Part shown: piece after piece, positions 11,157 to 19,060 of the stretch
How the letters are laid out: each line of letters opens with the position of its first letter
Numbering within the stretch: the first letter of the stretch is position 1
Assembly: GCA_964017235.1 (NCBI GenBank)
Contig: OZ024940.1
Location: 27,460,573-27,524,572 of the forward strand
Reading direction: 5' to 3'
DNA: 64,000 nucleotides
DNA from: Sabellastarte sp. h YS-2021
Taxonomy: Eukaryota; Annelida; Polychaeta; Sabellida; Sabellidae
Position numbers and translations under genes: made by a program
Notes under the pieces: model-generated
What the model was told of the DNA's origin: nothing
The model's database searches: none
Seen by the model: only the letters and a program-made list of their open reading frames with translations

Positions 11157-12236
11157 ATGAATAAGCTTTTAAGTTCGATTTTCTTTGATCCCTCACACTC
11201 CGCAAGCTTTTCGGGTCCTCAGAAACTGTATGACGCTGCCGTCAAAGAAGACAGCACTGTGACCCTCAATGCCGTGAAAAGTTGGTTGAGTGGAGAGGAG
11301 ACATACACATTTCACAAACCATCCAGAAAGAAATTTAAAAGAAATAAAGTCATTGTCGGGTCAATTGATCAACAGTGGGATGTCGACTTGATGGACATGA
11401 CGAAAATTGCAAAATACAACGATGGTTATCATTACATTCTTTTAGCTATAGACATTTTTTCTCGTTATGTATGGACGGTGCCACTCAAGGATAAATCTGG
11501 AAATGAAGTTGTTCGTGCGTTCACAAAAATTTTTAAAGAAAGAGTACCCGAAGTTGTGCTTTCAGACAAAGGAACAGAATTTTTAGGTCACAAAGTTCAG
11601 AATTTATTCAAATCACACTTGATCCGTCACTTTGTGACCCAAAATGAAGTGAAGGCCAATTATGCTGAACGGGCTATTAAAACCATCAAAGGAAAAATCT
11701 ACAAGTACTTTACATATAAACAGTCTTACCGTTATATCGATGCACTGCAAGACTTTACTCGGGCTTACAACTCAAGTGTACACGTATCCATTAAAATGGC
11801 ACCAGCACAGGTCACAATGAGCAACTTGAATTCAAAAGGCATAAAGAATGAAGAAAGAATGAAAAAGACCACTTTTAAGTTTAAAGTTGGGGACTTTGTC
11901 AGGATCTCACGTGCCAGAAAGACGTTCACAAGGGAGTATGATCAGAGGTGGAGTGGTGAACTGTTCCAAATAGTCAACCGAGATGGGACACAGAGGTATC
12001 CCACATACAAAATCAAAGACTATGCCGGGGAGTCCATTGATGGAACATTTTATGAAGAAGAGCTGCAGAAGGTCACTCCCAATGAGTATTATAAGGTTGA
12101 AAAAATTTTGAAAAGTCGCAAAATTAAAGGTCGCCCCAAAGAGGTCTTGGTGAGGTGGTTACATTGGCCTCCAAAGTATGATTCTTGGATACCAGCCACA
12201 GACATCACCAGTTTTTATAAATATAAGGTTTTCTAA
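11157..12236 (+). CDS. int: Polinton integrase (DDE) with chromodomain
   Basis: 359 residues from the first in-frame ATG at 11157; the frame is open upstream to a TTG at 11091, but no ATG lies there. The retroviral-type integrase core has D77 in QWDVDLMDM, D137 in VLSDKGTEF and E171 in ANYAERAIKTIK, giving a D-D-(33)-E arrangement. A C-terminal chromodomain spans about 311-352 (YYKVEKILKSR ... VRWLHWPPKYDSW). It should catalyse strand transfer of the element ends, producing the 6-bp duplication seen here; the chromodomain may bias target choice toward particular chromatin (known in chromoviruses, inferred here). The frame is intact. No N-terminal HHCC zinc site is visible. No clear TATA box precedes it. 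Confidence 0.93.
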   Translation: MNKLLSSIFFDPSHSASFSGPQKLYDAAVKEDSTVTLNAVKSWLSGEETYTFHKPSRKKFKRNKVIVGSIDQQWDVDLMDMTKIAKYNDGYHYILLAIDIFSRYVWTVPLKDKSGNEVVRAFTKIFKERVPEVVLSDKGTEFLGHKVQNLFKSHLIRHFVTQNEVKANYAERAIKTIKGKIYKYFTYKQSYRYIDALQDFTRAYNSSVHVSIKMAPAQVTMSNLNSKGIKNEERMKKTTFKFKVGDFVRISRARKTFTREYDQRWSGELFQIVNRDGTQRYPTYKIKDYAGESIDGTFYEEELQKVTPNEYYKVEKILKSRKIKGRPKEVLVRWLHWPPKYDSWIPATDITSFYKYKVF

Positions 12237-12277
12237 ACCTGTGTTGACATTTAAACGTGAGCAGTCATGGTGAAAAC

Positions 12278-12625
12278 ATGTCTGTCGTTAAAAAGAACAA
12301 ATACGTGTTAAGGATTTTAGCTGAAGGTGACCCCAAAGCAATAAAGTACATCATTCGTGGTGCGGACAGACCACTCATTCACTGTTTTGTAGATTGCGCT
12401 CACAATATTCTAGAGGGGAATATTCCTCTTGGGCTTAAAGAAAAGAAAAGACTGGCAAAGTATAAAGAAGAATTGCGAGCATTAAGGAAAAAGAATACCT
12501 CTGACAGAAAAAAGAAACAGATTTTGCAAAAGGGTGGATTCCTGCCTGCTTTATTGGCTCCTATTTTAGGAACTGTTATTCCTCCACTTGCTAAGAAACT
12601 GGTAGGGCTTTTCACTCGGCGATGA
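12278..12625 (+). CDS. Polinton small basic protein, hydrophobic C-terminus
   Basis: 115 residues from ATG 12278; the frame is open upstream but without ATG. The middle is strongly basic (LKEKKRLAKYKEELRALRKK, then a second Lys-rich stretch), followed by a hydrophobic tail GGFLPALLAPILGTVIPPLA ending in KKLVGLFTRR. Such small proteins recur next to the capsid genes in Polintons; no enzymatic motif is seen. The layout (basic region plus membrane-active-looking tail) would suit a virion core or membrane-interacting protein, but that is inference. Its stop codon overlaps the ATG of the next gene (ATGA at 12622), suggesting coupled or polycistronic expression. Confidence 0.72.
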   Translation: MSVVKKNKYVLRILAEGDPKAIKYIIRGADRPLIHCFVDCAHNILEGNIPLGLKEKKRLAKYKEELRALRKKNTSDRKKKQILQKGGFLPALLAPILGTVIPPLAKKLVGLFTRR

Positions 12626-13314
12626 ATAAATTTATAGAAAAGATTGTTGTGCCCAAGTCATTCTTGATCACCAGAGACTGTGCACCAGTGGGAAGAGATG
12701 CCACAGCTACGGCTATGGCCAGATTAGAAAAGGATATGAGTGGACTGTTAGAAGACCCCGTATTGGAACCAACTGAAAAAATGAAGCTGTACAATCAGTC
12801 GATGAATCGTCTGCTGACTTATGATCGAAAGCAAGACCCCGAACCTGGGGATCCTTTTCCAGATCCTGTGGTCCCTGTGGAAGACCCTAAAGAAGATTTA
12901 GAAAATGACTTGACCATCACTCTGCCACCTTCTCTGAGGAGTAAAGGTCAGTACCTGTATCAAAAGTTAAAAGGAACTTTACAATGGAATGACAAAGGCG
13001 AAATTTTAACAGAAGACAATCAACCCATTAGTGGATCACACATCACAGATTTGATTAACACGGCTATTGAGACCCAAAGAAAAATAAGAACACTCCCAAC
13101 TGGTTGGGGATATTTTAATGAAAAGTTACAAGAAGCTAACATTCCAGAGAGGTTATTGGGGCGTGGTCCCCAGTTTCAACCACAAGAGGAGGTGTGGAAA
13201 CCCGAACCAAAATCCAAACCAGATTCTGAACCAGAATCTGAACCAGAATCTGAACCGGAATCTGAATGGAAACCAAAGATTCCAAGAAAAAAGTACAAGT
13301 GGGAGAGTATATAA
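12622..13314 (+). CDS. Polinton acidic protein of unknown function
   Basis: 230 residues, starting at the ATG that overlaps the preceding stop. The N-terminal 70 residues are a mixed helical region; residues 70-95 are Pro/Asp-rich (DPEPGDPFPDP), and the C-terminus has a tandem SEPE repeat encoded by near-identical 12-bp units at about 13222-13268, ending in a Lys-rich tail (PRKKYKWESI). A similar gene commonly sits between the integrase and penton genes in animal Polintons; I do not recognise an assigned function. Its stop codon lies within the TATA box of the penton gene. The frame is intact. Confidence 0.75.
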   Translation: MNKFIEKIVVPKSFLITRDCAPVGRDATATAMARLEKDMSGLLEDPVLEPTEKMKLYNQSMNRLLTYDRKQDPEPGDPFPDPVVPVEDPKEDLENDLTITLPPSLRSKGQYLYQKLKGTLQWNDKGEILTEDNQPISGSHITDLINTAIETQRKIRTLPTGWGYFNEKLQEANIPERLLGRGPQFQPQEEVWKPEPKSKPDSEPESEPESEPESEWKPKIPRKKYKWESI

Positions 13315-13317
13315 AAG
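13308..13317 (+). promoter_or_regulatory. TATA box of the penton/capsid gene group
   Basis: TATATAAAAG is a near-perfect TATA box overlapping the stop codon of the previous gene, 47 bp upstream of the penton ATG at 13364. A start site about 30 bp downstream would give a very short leader. This suggests a separate promoter for the structural genes. Confidence 0.65.
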
Positions 13318-13363
13318 GGAAAGCATCCCTTGATTTCCTTCAGTGTGACGAGAGAGACAGACC

Positions 13364-14095
13364 ATGAAAGACTTTTATCTCTATTTACCCAGCAATACAA
13401 TGCACACGGGTAATACTCCCGGAGAGTTTATTGTACCACTGGCTCAACCTTATGAACTGGTCGGTGAATGGGAAGTGGGACTGATGGAAATTCAATATGC
13501 AAGAACGTGGTATAATGTTCCTTCAGATCAATTTGTTCAAGTTGGGAATACAACCATACTCATTCCCGAGGGTATTTATGCTGATATAGTGGAATTGATC
13601 AAAATCTTAAATAAAAAAATTAAATGGGGCCTTGGTGGAAACCCACCTGTCACTGTCGAATTCAATACCATTGAGACCACGCAAAAAACGAGACTTAAAA
13701 TTGAAACAAATGACGCATCAGAGGAGTTAGCACCTGACTTGTATCTTTCCAAGAGATTGAGTGACATGTTAGGATTTGTTATGACAGGCCCATTTTCAGC
13801 TGGAGATAGAAAATCAAAGTATCCGGCTGACATTGAAGATGGCATACACAACTTGTACGTCTATTGTGATTTAATTGAACCTGTAGCCGTGGGAAATGCC
13901 AAGGTGCCCCTCCTGAGAATTGTACCCATCCAAAAGGGACCCATTGTCACCACCTCCTACAGTAAAGTATTCTACTATCCGGTGATGAGAAAGATTTTTG
14001 GAGCTGTTGAAATCAATATAAAGGGGGATACGGGTGAAATTATTCCATTTGTTGGTGGGAAGTCATTCGTAACGCTTCACTTTCGTAAAAAATGA
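13364..14095 (+). CDS. Polinton minor capsid (penton-like) protein
   Basis: 243 residues, intact. The N-terminus FYLYLPSNTMHTGNTPGEF followed by LAQPYELVGEWEVGLMEIQY is the characteristic start of Polinton minor capsid proteins, predicted to be single jelly-roll pentamers at capsid vertices. The rest is beta-rich with no membrane segment or signal peptide. Short leader from the TATA box at 13308. Its TGA stop overlaps the ATG of the next gene. Together with the major capsid protein and protease downstream it forms a virion gene cluster. The assignment is by recalled family resemblance plus genomic position. Confidence 0.78.
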   Translation: MKDFYLYLPSNTMHTGNTPGEFIVPLAQPYELVGEWEVGLMEIQYARTWYNVPSDQFVQVGNTTILIPEGIYADIVELIKILNKKIKWGLGGNPPVTVEFNTIETTQKTRLKIETNDASEELAPDLYLSKRLSDMLGFVMTGPFSAGDRKSKYPADIEDGIHNLYVYCDLIEPVAVGNAKVPLLRIVPIQKGPIVTTSYSKVFYYPVMRKIFGAVEINIKGDTGEIIPFVGGKSFVTLHFRKK

Positions 14096-14448
14096 AGCAT
14101 AAGGATTACTGCTGCGACGATTCTACCCGTCAAGCATACGAGCAGTATTACACGAGTCAAGCAGGAAGTGGATTACCAGAATTTCAAGGTTTGCGATATC
14201 AAAGAGGTCACGGTTTGGGAAGTCTGTTTCGGGGTCTTGTAGGAGTGGGTGCTCCCCTGTTGAAAAAAGGTGCCATTGCACTGGCAAAATCCTTGGGACA
14301 GAAAGCTCTCAAAGCAGGAGTTGAACTGGCACAAGATTACTTGGGAGATAATAAAAGGAACAGCAACCAAAGAAAGCGCGTCATTTCATCAAGAGCAGTC
14401 AAAAGAGGAGGACCTTCCAGGAAAAAAAGAAAAGATATTTACTCTTAA
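14092..14448 (+). CDS. Polinton core/pVI-like small protein
   Basis: 118 residues; ATG overlaps the preceding stop (ATGA). It has an N-terminal YYTSQAGSGLPEFQG segment, a Gly-rich RYQRGHGLGSLFRGL stretch, an amphipathic hydrophobic segment (residues 45-80, VGAPLLKK...LGQKALKAGVELAQDYLG) and a highly basic tail (VKRGGPSRKKRK). This arrangement recurs next to capsid genes in Polintons and recalls adenoviral minor core or membrane-lytic proteins; the comparison is structural inference, not proven homology. It is probably DNA- or membrane-associated in the virion. Confidence 0.72.
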   Translation: MKHKDYCCDDSTRQAYEQYYTSQAGSGLPEFQGLRYQRGHGLGSLFRGLVGVGAPLLKKGAIALAKSLGQKALKAGVELAQDYLGDNKRNSNQRKRVISSRAVKRGGPSRKKRKDIYS

Positions 14449-14450
14449 AC

Positions 14451-14663
14451 ATGCCTCTGATTCACCCGCTGTCATGCGAGTGCGTCAAAAGTGAATTGGA
14501 TTTGTTTGGTGTGCCACTCACTCAAACCAGTGTTGAAGAAGGGAGATGGGTAGAATATGGACCAATTACAGCAGTCAAGGACAGTGATGATACCATTGAA
14601 TTTAAAATTGCTGAGACTGACTCAGAGTACATAGATTTGAAAAACAGCTTCATTCAAGGCTAA
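14451..14663 (+). CDS. Polinton major capsid protein, N-terminal piece
   Basis: 70 codons starting 2 bp after the previous stop. The opening (HPLSCECVKSELDLFGVP, then QTSVEEGRWVEYGPI) is the conserved N-terminus of the Polinton double jelly-roll major capsid protein. The frame stops at 14663. The family's next conserved stretch is visible in another frame for about ten codons, and then in a third frame from about 14690, so two single-base indels lie within about 40 bp. The capsid gene is therefore broken in this copy unless these are assembly errors. Confidence 0.85.
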   Translation: MPLIHPLSCECVKSELDLFGVPLTQTSVEEGRWVEYGPITAVKDSDDTIEFKIAETDSEYIDLKNSFIQG

Positions 14664-14665
14664 AA

Positions 14666-15751
14666 TTGTGGATGCTGACGGAGATATTGGGTGCCACTGC
14701 AGATGTCGCCCCGGTAAATTTTTGGCTGCATGCTTTGTTTAGTCAGATTGACATGACCCTGAAAGACACTTTAGTCACCACCTCCAATAACACCTATCCT
14801 TACAAAGCGTACATAGAAACAGTCCTCAGTTTTGGGACTGAGAGCAAAGAAAGTCAACTCACGGCATCGATGTGGTACAAAGACACAAATAACTTTTCTC
14901 TTGACCAGCACAATGAGGGATATGTCAAAAGAAAGGAGCTTGCCCGTGAAAGTCACTTGATAGATATGATGGGAAAACTGCACCTGGACCTCATGTTCCA
15001 AGATCGCTACATACTCAATCACACACCCATCAAGTTGCGTCTAACCAGAAGCAAGGATAAGTTTGCCATAGTCAGCCCAACGGATAATACCGTATTTAAA
15101 GTGAAGCTGGATAGTGTTAAGATGATGATCAGAAAAGTTCAAGTGAATTCAGTCATCCAGGCAGCTCACGCAAAGGCCTTAGAAATGGGAACAGCCAAGT
15201 ACCCCATCACCCGAGGTGAATGTAAGATGTACACAATCAGTTCAGGCACAAGAGGTCATGCAGAAGAAAATTTGTATTCGGGTCAAATTCCAAAACGTAT
15301 TGTCATAGGTTTTGTCAGAAACAGTGGCATCAATGGAACGTACCAAACTAACCCATTCCAGTTTGAACATTTTGATATGGACCATATCGCACTGAATGTG
15401 GGTGGCACATCCGCTCCTGGTAAGGCACTTCAACCTGATTTTGAGACTGGAGACTACATGAATTGCTATATGACTCTCTTCTCTGGCATGGGATCCATGT
15501 ATCAAGATGAAGGGAACCACATAGATAGGGAGGAGTATAAAAAGGGATATACCTTGATCTGTTTTGATTTGTCACCTGATCTGGAAGAGGGTGGGGGATA
15601 TGTGAATTTGAGAAAGACTGGCACAGTGTCACTCGAGGTGCACTTCAAAAAAGAATTGACAGAAACTGTGAACATTGTTGTGTATGGAGAATTTGAAAAT
15701 ACTATTGAAATTGACCAGTACAGATCCGTTGTTACTGACTTTACCCTGTAG
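14666..15751 (+). CDS. Polinton major capsid protein, main piece
   Basis: Most of the major capsid protein; homology begins around 14690 (ATADVAPVNFWLHALFSQID), and the first few codons of the listed frame are not the true frame. Conserved capsid motifs include TYPYKAYIETVLSFG and ASMWYKDT. The protein is expected to form the hexon-like double jelly-roll trimer building the icosahedral shell. About 355 residues here plus the 70-residue N-terminal piece fits the family's usual size. The protease gene follows 12 bp after the stop. Confidence 0.88.
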   Translation: MWMLTEILGATADVAPVNFWLHALFSQIDMTLKDTLVTTSNNTYPYKAYIETVLSFGTESKESQLTASMWYKDTNNFSLDQHNEGYVKRKELARESHLIDMMGKLHLDLMFQDRYILNHTPIKLRLTRSKDKFAIVSPTDNTVFKVKLDSVKMMIRKVQVNSVIQAAHAKALEMGTAKYPITRGECKMYTISSGTRGHAEENLYSGQIPKRIVIGFVRNSGINGTYQTNPFQFEHFDMDHIALNVGGTSAPGKALQPDFETGDYMNCYMTLFSGMGSMYQDEGNHIDREEYKKGYTLICFDLSPDLEEGGGYVNLRKTGTVSLEVHFKKELTETVNIVVYGEFENTIEIDQYRSVVTDFTL

Positions 15752-15763
15752 AGTTCTGAACTG

Positions 15764-16198
15764 ATGAATACATTTGAATTGGAAAAAGTGTTAAATACCT
15801 TCAAGCCACCGGAATGGGACACCGGAGTTTTTGCCAGAAATGAGCTGAGAAGTCCAACAGAAAAATGTGTCTTTATTTGCAACACAGACTGCTCTCACAA
15901 TGAAGGAACCCACTGGGTGGCACTCAGCATCAATGACCAAGGTGAGGGTCTGTACTTTGACTCTTATGGATTACCACCTGTCTTCAAAGAATTCAGCTCA
16001 TTTTTTGAAGGTCATATTTGCACTTACAATGATGTTCAACTGCAAAGACCTTTCTCACTGGCCTGTGGACATTACTGTGCATTATTTGCTCTCCACACCT
16101 TTGCTGGCTGCAGCATGGAGACGACTGTCAACAGGATGGAGAAATACAGTGATGACCAGATTGAAAACTTTGTAAAAAAAATACTGATGAAACGATGA
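15764..16198 (+). CDS. pro: Adenain-like (Ulp1/C5-type) maturation cysteine protease
   Basis: 144 residues, intact. The catalytic set in order: H50 in GTHWVAL, D66 in LYFDSYGLP, the oxyanion Gln Q94 in VQLQRPF, and nucleophile C101 in SLACGHYCALF. This is the adenovirus-type protease fold found in Polintons, expected to process virion proteins. Starts 12 bp after the capsid gene stop. The gene's 3' end runs directly into a minisatellite whose first unit overlaps the stop codon. Confidence 0.92.
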   Translation: MNTFELEKVLNTFKPPEWDTGVFARNELRSPTEKCVFICNTDCSHNEGTHWVALSINDQGEGLYFDSYGLPPVFKEFSSFFEGHICTYNDVQLQRPFSLACGHYCALFALHTFAGCSMETTVNRMEKYSDDQIENFVKKILMKR

Positions 16199-16445
16199 AT
16201 GGTCTTGGTGAAAATGGTCTTGATGAAATGATGAATGGTCTTGATGAAATAATAAATGGTCTTGATGAAATGATAAATGATGATAAATGATCAAAATGAA
16301 TAATAAGAAATTATAATAAATAATAAAAGGTTAAATAATAAATGATAAAAAATAATAAATAAATAATAAATGATAAATGGTCCTGATGAAATGATAAATG
16401 GTGAATGGTCTTGATGAAATGATAAATGGTCTTCTACTGATGAAT
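16193..16445. repeat. AATGGTCTTGATGAAATGAT minisatellite
   Basis: Degenerate tandem copies of a roughly 20-27-bp unit containing AATGGTCTTGATGAAATGAT, with an AT-rich AATAATAAATGATAAA-type interior (16285-16380). It begins at the protease stop codon, and it contains several AATAAA hexamers (first at 16251-16256) that could serve as poly(A) signals for the structural gene group. Confidence 0.88.
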
Positions 16446-16666
16446 CATAAATAAATTATTTCAATTGGTTTAACTTTTGTTGTGGTTTAAAATTAGTTGT
16501 TCGAAACCATTATATTGTCTTGCACATTTATAAAATTAATATTTAAGCTAATTAATTGTACATATTGTACCTATATTTTCAGTCAAGGCATTATTGTTAG
16601 ACAATAAATATGTTTACACAGTAAAAGTGTGTTATTTATGCAGTGAGAGGAGGAGGGGATGGAGTG
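16446..16666. other. AT-rich spacer inside the Polinton
   Basis: Sits between the two minisatellites; includes AATAAA at about 16601. No ORF of note. Confidence 0.55.
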
Positions 16667-16980
16667 AGAATAAGGATCAAGGGTAATATTAGGAGGAGGA
16701 GGAGGAGGAGGGATTTAGTGAGAATAAGGATCAAGGGTAATATTAGGAGGAGGAGGAGGAGGAGAGAAAATGAGAATAAGGATCAAGGGTAATATTAGGA
16801 GGAGGAGGAGGAGGGAAAATGAGAATAAGGATCAAGGGTAATATTAGGAGGAGGAGGAGGAGGAGGAGGGATTTAGTGAGAATAAGGATCAAGGGTAATA
16901 TTAGGAGGAGGAGGGAAAATGAGAATAAGGATCAAGGGTAATATTAGGAGGAGGAGGAGGAGGAGGAGGAGGGAATATGA
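16667..16980. repeat. GAGGAG minisatellite between protease and ATPase
   Basis: About six copies of a unit combining GAGAATAAGGATCAAGGGTA, ATATTA and a variable (AGG)n run, with unit length changing according to the number of AGG triplets. Purine-rich on the plus strand. It lies directly upstream of the ATPase TATA box. Confidence 0.93.
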
Positions 16981-17019
16981 GTAAACAGAATGATCAGGGT
17001 AATATCAGGAGGAGAAAAA

Positions 17020-17028
17020 TATAAATAG
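17020..17028 (+). promoter_or_regulatory. TATA box of the ATPase gene
   Basis: TATAAATAG, 61 bp upstream of the ATPase ATG. Third clear TATA box in the element, giving the ATPase its own promoter after the repeat arrays. Confidence 0.6.
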
Positions 17029-17080
17029 CAGTAAGTTTTACAAACTAGTTCATTTTTCAATAAAACACTGATCTGAAAAG

Positions 17081-17839
17081 ATGTCTCAGTGTCCAGTCTG
17101 TGGCAAGTCATTTTCTCGAAGTGATAATTTGAAACGACACATGAAAAGTATCCACGAGAAGATGACACCTGAAATGCCAGTGCATCGTTCAAAGCCTATG
17201 CACTACCAAGATGGTTCCTGCATCACTGTTGCCCTACCTAAGCTGATTCATCCATTTACTTGTCTAGTGGCTGGCCCGACAGGAAGTGGAAAAACATCAT
17301 TTCTGAAAAGGCTACTGGAACTGAAACATGAAAAGATTTACCAATGCCCACAAAGAATAGTGTGGTGCTATTCCCAATGGCAACCTCTTTACACCACCAT
17401 GAAAAATGTGGAATTCCAACTAGGCTTACCAGATGTTGAAGAACTGGAATCGTGTCTCCTGGTGTTAGATGACATGACGGACAGCTTGTACAGTGGAGTG
17501 GCTGACCTCTTTACCAAAGGGAGTCATCATAAAAATATATCCGTCATTGCAGTGACCCAGAATGTGTTTCACCAAAGCAAATTTCAGAGAACTATCAGTT
17601 TGAACACACACTACATGGTGCTGTTTAAGAATCCCAGAGATGCCAGCCAGATTCAATATTTAGCCCGACAGATGTACCCCAAAGATCCAGAATACCTTGT
17701 ACAGGTGTATGAAAGAGTGATGACCCTGGGACCGTATAGCTATCTGTTCATTGATCTGAGGCAGGAAACACCGGATAACATGAGACTGAGAGCAAATATA
17801 TTAGAAGATGAAGAACGATATTACTGTCAAAGAAAATAA
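17081..17839 (+). CDS. atp: A32/FtsK-like genome-packaging ATPase with N-terminal zinc finger
   Basis: 252 residues, intact. Residues 1-27 form a canonical C2H2 zinc finger (C4, C7, H20, H25; CPVCGKSFSRSDNLKRHMKS). The ATPase follows: Walker A GPTGSGKTS (65-73), Walker B LLVLDD (126-131) and a sensor-like strand VIAVTQN (155-161). Homologues (poxvirus A32 and Polinton ATPases) pump genome DNA into capsids. The finger may add DNA recognition for packaging; that is inferred. It is the last gene of the element, separated from the rest by minisatellites, with its own TATA box and an AATAAA overlapping its stop codon. Confidence 0.92.
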   Translation: MSQCPVCGKSFSRSDNLKRHMKSIHEKMTPEMPVHRSKPMHYQDGSCITVALPKLIHPFTCLVAGPTGSGKTSFLKRLLELKHEKIYQCPQRIVWCYSQWQPLYTTMKNVEFQLGLPDVEELESCLLVLDDMTDSLYSGVADLFTKGSHHKNISVIAVTQNVFHQSKFQRTISLNTHYMVLFKNPRDASQIQYLARQMYPKDPEYLVQVYERVMTLGPYSYLFIDLRQETPDNMRLRANILEDEERYYCQRK

Positions 17840-17843
17840 TAAA
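17838..17843 (+). terminator. Poly(A) signal at ATPase stop
   Basis: AATAAA begins at the second base of the TAA stop codon, so the ATPase mRNA could have an almost absent 3' UTR. Confidence 0.5.
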
Positions 17844-18105
17844 CTTTAAACTTTTAATGTTTTCTTTCTTTTTAATGAGCTTGATAAAATGAAAATAGCT
17901 ATGTTCACTTTACATTTCAATGCACTTTCTTGGGTAAGACTTTATGTGTATTCATGATTAGTCACAGGAGGCACTATATGTACTGAAAATAAATTATTTA
18001 AGTTTCAACACATGCCCATATTATCAGATGTAAAACTACAAGTTTACAAACTCTACTAAACAAGTCGTGCATGCACAAGATCATGCGCAAGACACACATG
18101 TGCAT

Positions 18106-18514
18106 CCTAATAAACAGTACGCGCATGCACTCTTCGCTAAACTTTTGCATGTGCATGCGCACTCCCCTAATCTTTTGCGCGCGCATGCGCACTCCCCTAA
18201 TCTTTTGCACGCGCATGCGCACTCCCCTAAACTTTTGCACGCGCATGCGCACTCCCCTAATCTTTTGCGCGCGCATGCGCACTCTGGTTAACCACGGGAG
18301 CCTCATATCTGATCACTCCTGAGGTTAACCAATCCCATTGATTTTAATTGGAAACCCCCATTTTTAGGAGCAGGTTAACCACGGGAGCCTCATATCTGAT
18401 CACTCCTGAGGTTAACCACTCCCATTGATTTTAATTGGAAACCCAAGTTTTAGGAGCTCAAAACCGCTCCTCAGGATAACTTTTAATTGCTATAATGCCC
18501 CCCTTTATACTACT
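18106..18514 (-). repeat. Polinton right terminal inverted repeat
   Basis: Reverse complement of 5782-6190 with few differences in its outer part. It ends in CTTTATACTACT at 18514 and contains the mirrored duplication blocks and GCATGC array. Confidence 0.92.
18129..18283. repeat. Subterminal 30-bp GCATGC tandem array (right)
   Basis: Mirror of the left array, about five copies on the opposite strand. Overlapping His/Ala-rich ORFs are repeat translations only. Confidence 0.92.
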
Positions 18515-18520
18515 GGCATT
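18515..18520. repeat. Target-site duplication, right copy (GGCATT)
   Basis: Exact repeat of 5776-5781 directly outside the right TIR. Confidence 0.93.
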
Positions 18521-19060
18521 GTACACCAGTAGGGCTGCCTTAAATCCAGTACAATGTTTAACAGCCAACCAATGGGGAGACTTTCTGACAGAGTGACGTA
18601 CGAGTAGTTGGTGGTATTGGTAATGATTCTAGAAAGACTGTTCTGGATACAGTACTGCAGCTTGTGAAGATCAAGAGCAGACATACTACTAACTAGGAAT
18701 TACAGTAGTATGGAATGGTCATTTAACTTAGAGGCTACCACATGCTCCACAAGATTTGTAATGAAACAGAAGCCAGATACAGGTAGGTAGTTTCTGAATC
18801 AGATGGTACTGATGCCTATTGATGAATGGAGTGCCAGTACCTTTACTGAAATCAGTCAGAACTATACCTTGGGGCAGGGAACAGTTAACAAGTTTAGTCA
18901 CTGAAGGCAAAAGAATGTTTAAGCACGCCTTAACCAAGAAGTGGGCCATGGATGTAGCCAACAGGATTTTATTGATGATTTGATGATTACCTTTTGAATT
19001 TCCGCATTTGGTCATAGGGCAGGAGGCAGGTGATTGTCTGAAGTTATCTTTCATTAGTTA
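18515..19060 (-). mobile_element. Decayed LINE, 5' portion, right of the Polinton
   Basis: On the minus strand, 18521-18700 encodes a LINE segment including HKLQYCIQNSLSRI and FKAALLVYNA, which align with LRRLQCVQNSLARI and FKTALLVYKF in the LINE at 60975. The minus frame at 18728-19054 carries a reverse transcriptase N-terminal stretch (ILLPSVTKLVNCSLPQGIVL). The RT core between them is missing, so this LINE was deleted internally as well as being split by the Polinton. Confidence 0.75.

Larger units (their letters stand above)
5782..18514 (+). mobile_element. Polinton/Maverick (adintovirus-like) element
   Basis: A 12,733-bp element bounded by about 410-bp terminal inverted repeats that start AGTAGTATAAAGG and flanked by the 6-bp duplication GGCATT. 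It carries the Polinton hallmark set, all on the plus strand: family B protein-primed polymerase, retroviral-type integrase with chromodomain, adenain-like protease, packaging ATPase, double jelly-roll major capsid and penton-like minor capsid proteins, plus three small proteins. The two TIRs differ at only a handful of positions in their outer 230 bp, which suggests a fairly recent insertion. The polymerase and major capsid frames are broken, so this copy is not autonomous unless the breaks are assembly errors. Confidence 0.95.

Noticed and set aside
13118-13400. Three overlapping ORFs with NQNLNQ and SGSDSG or WFRFWF repeats
   Set aside because: Shadows of the SEPE-encoding 12-bp repeat in the acidic Polinton gene.
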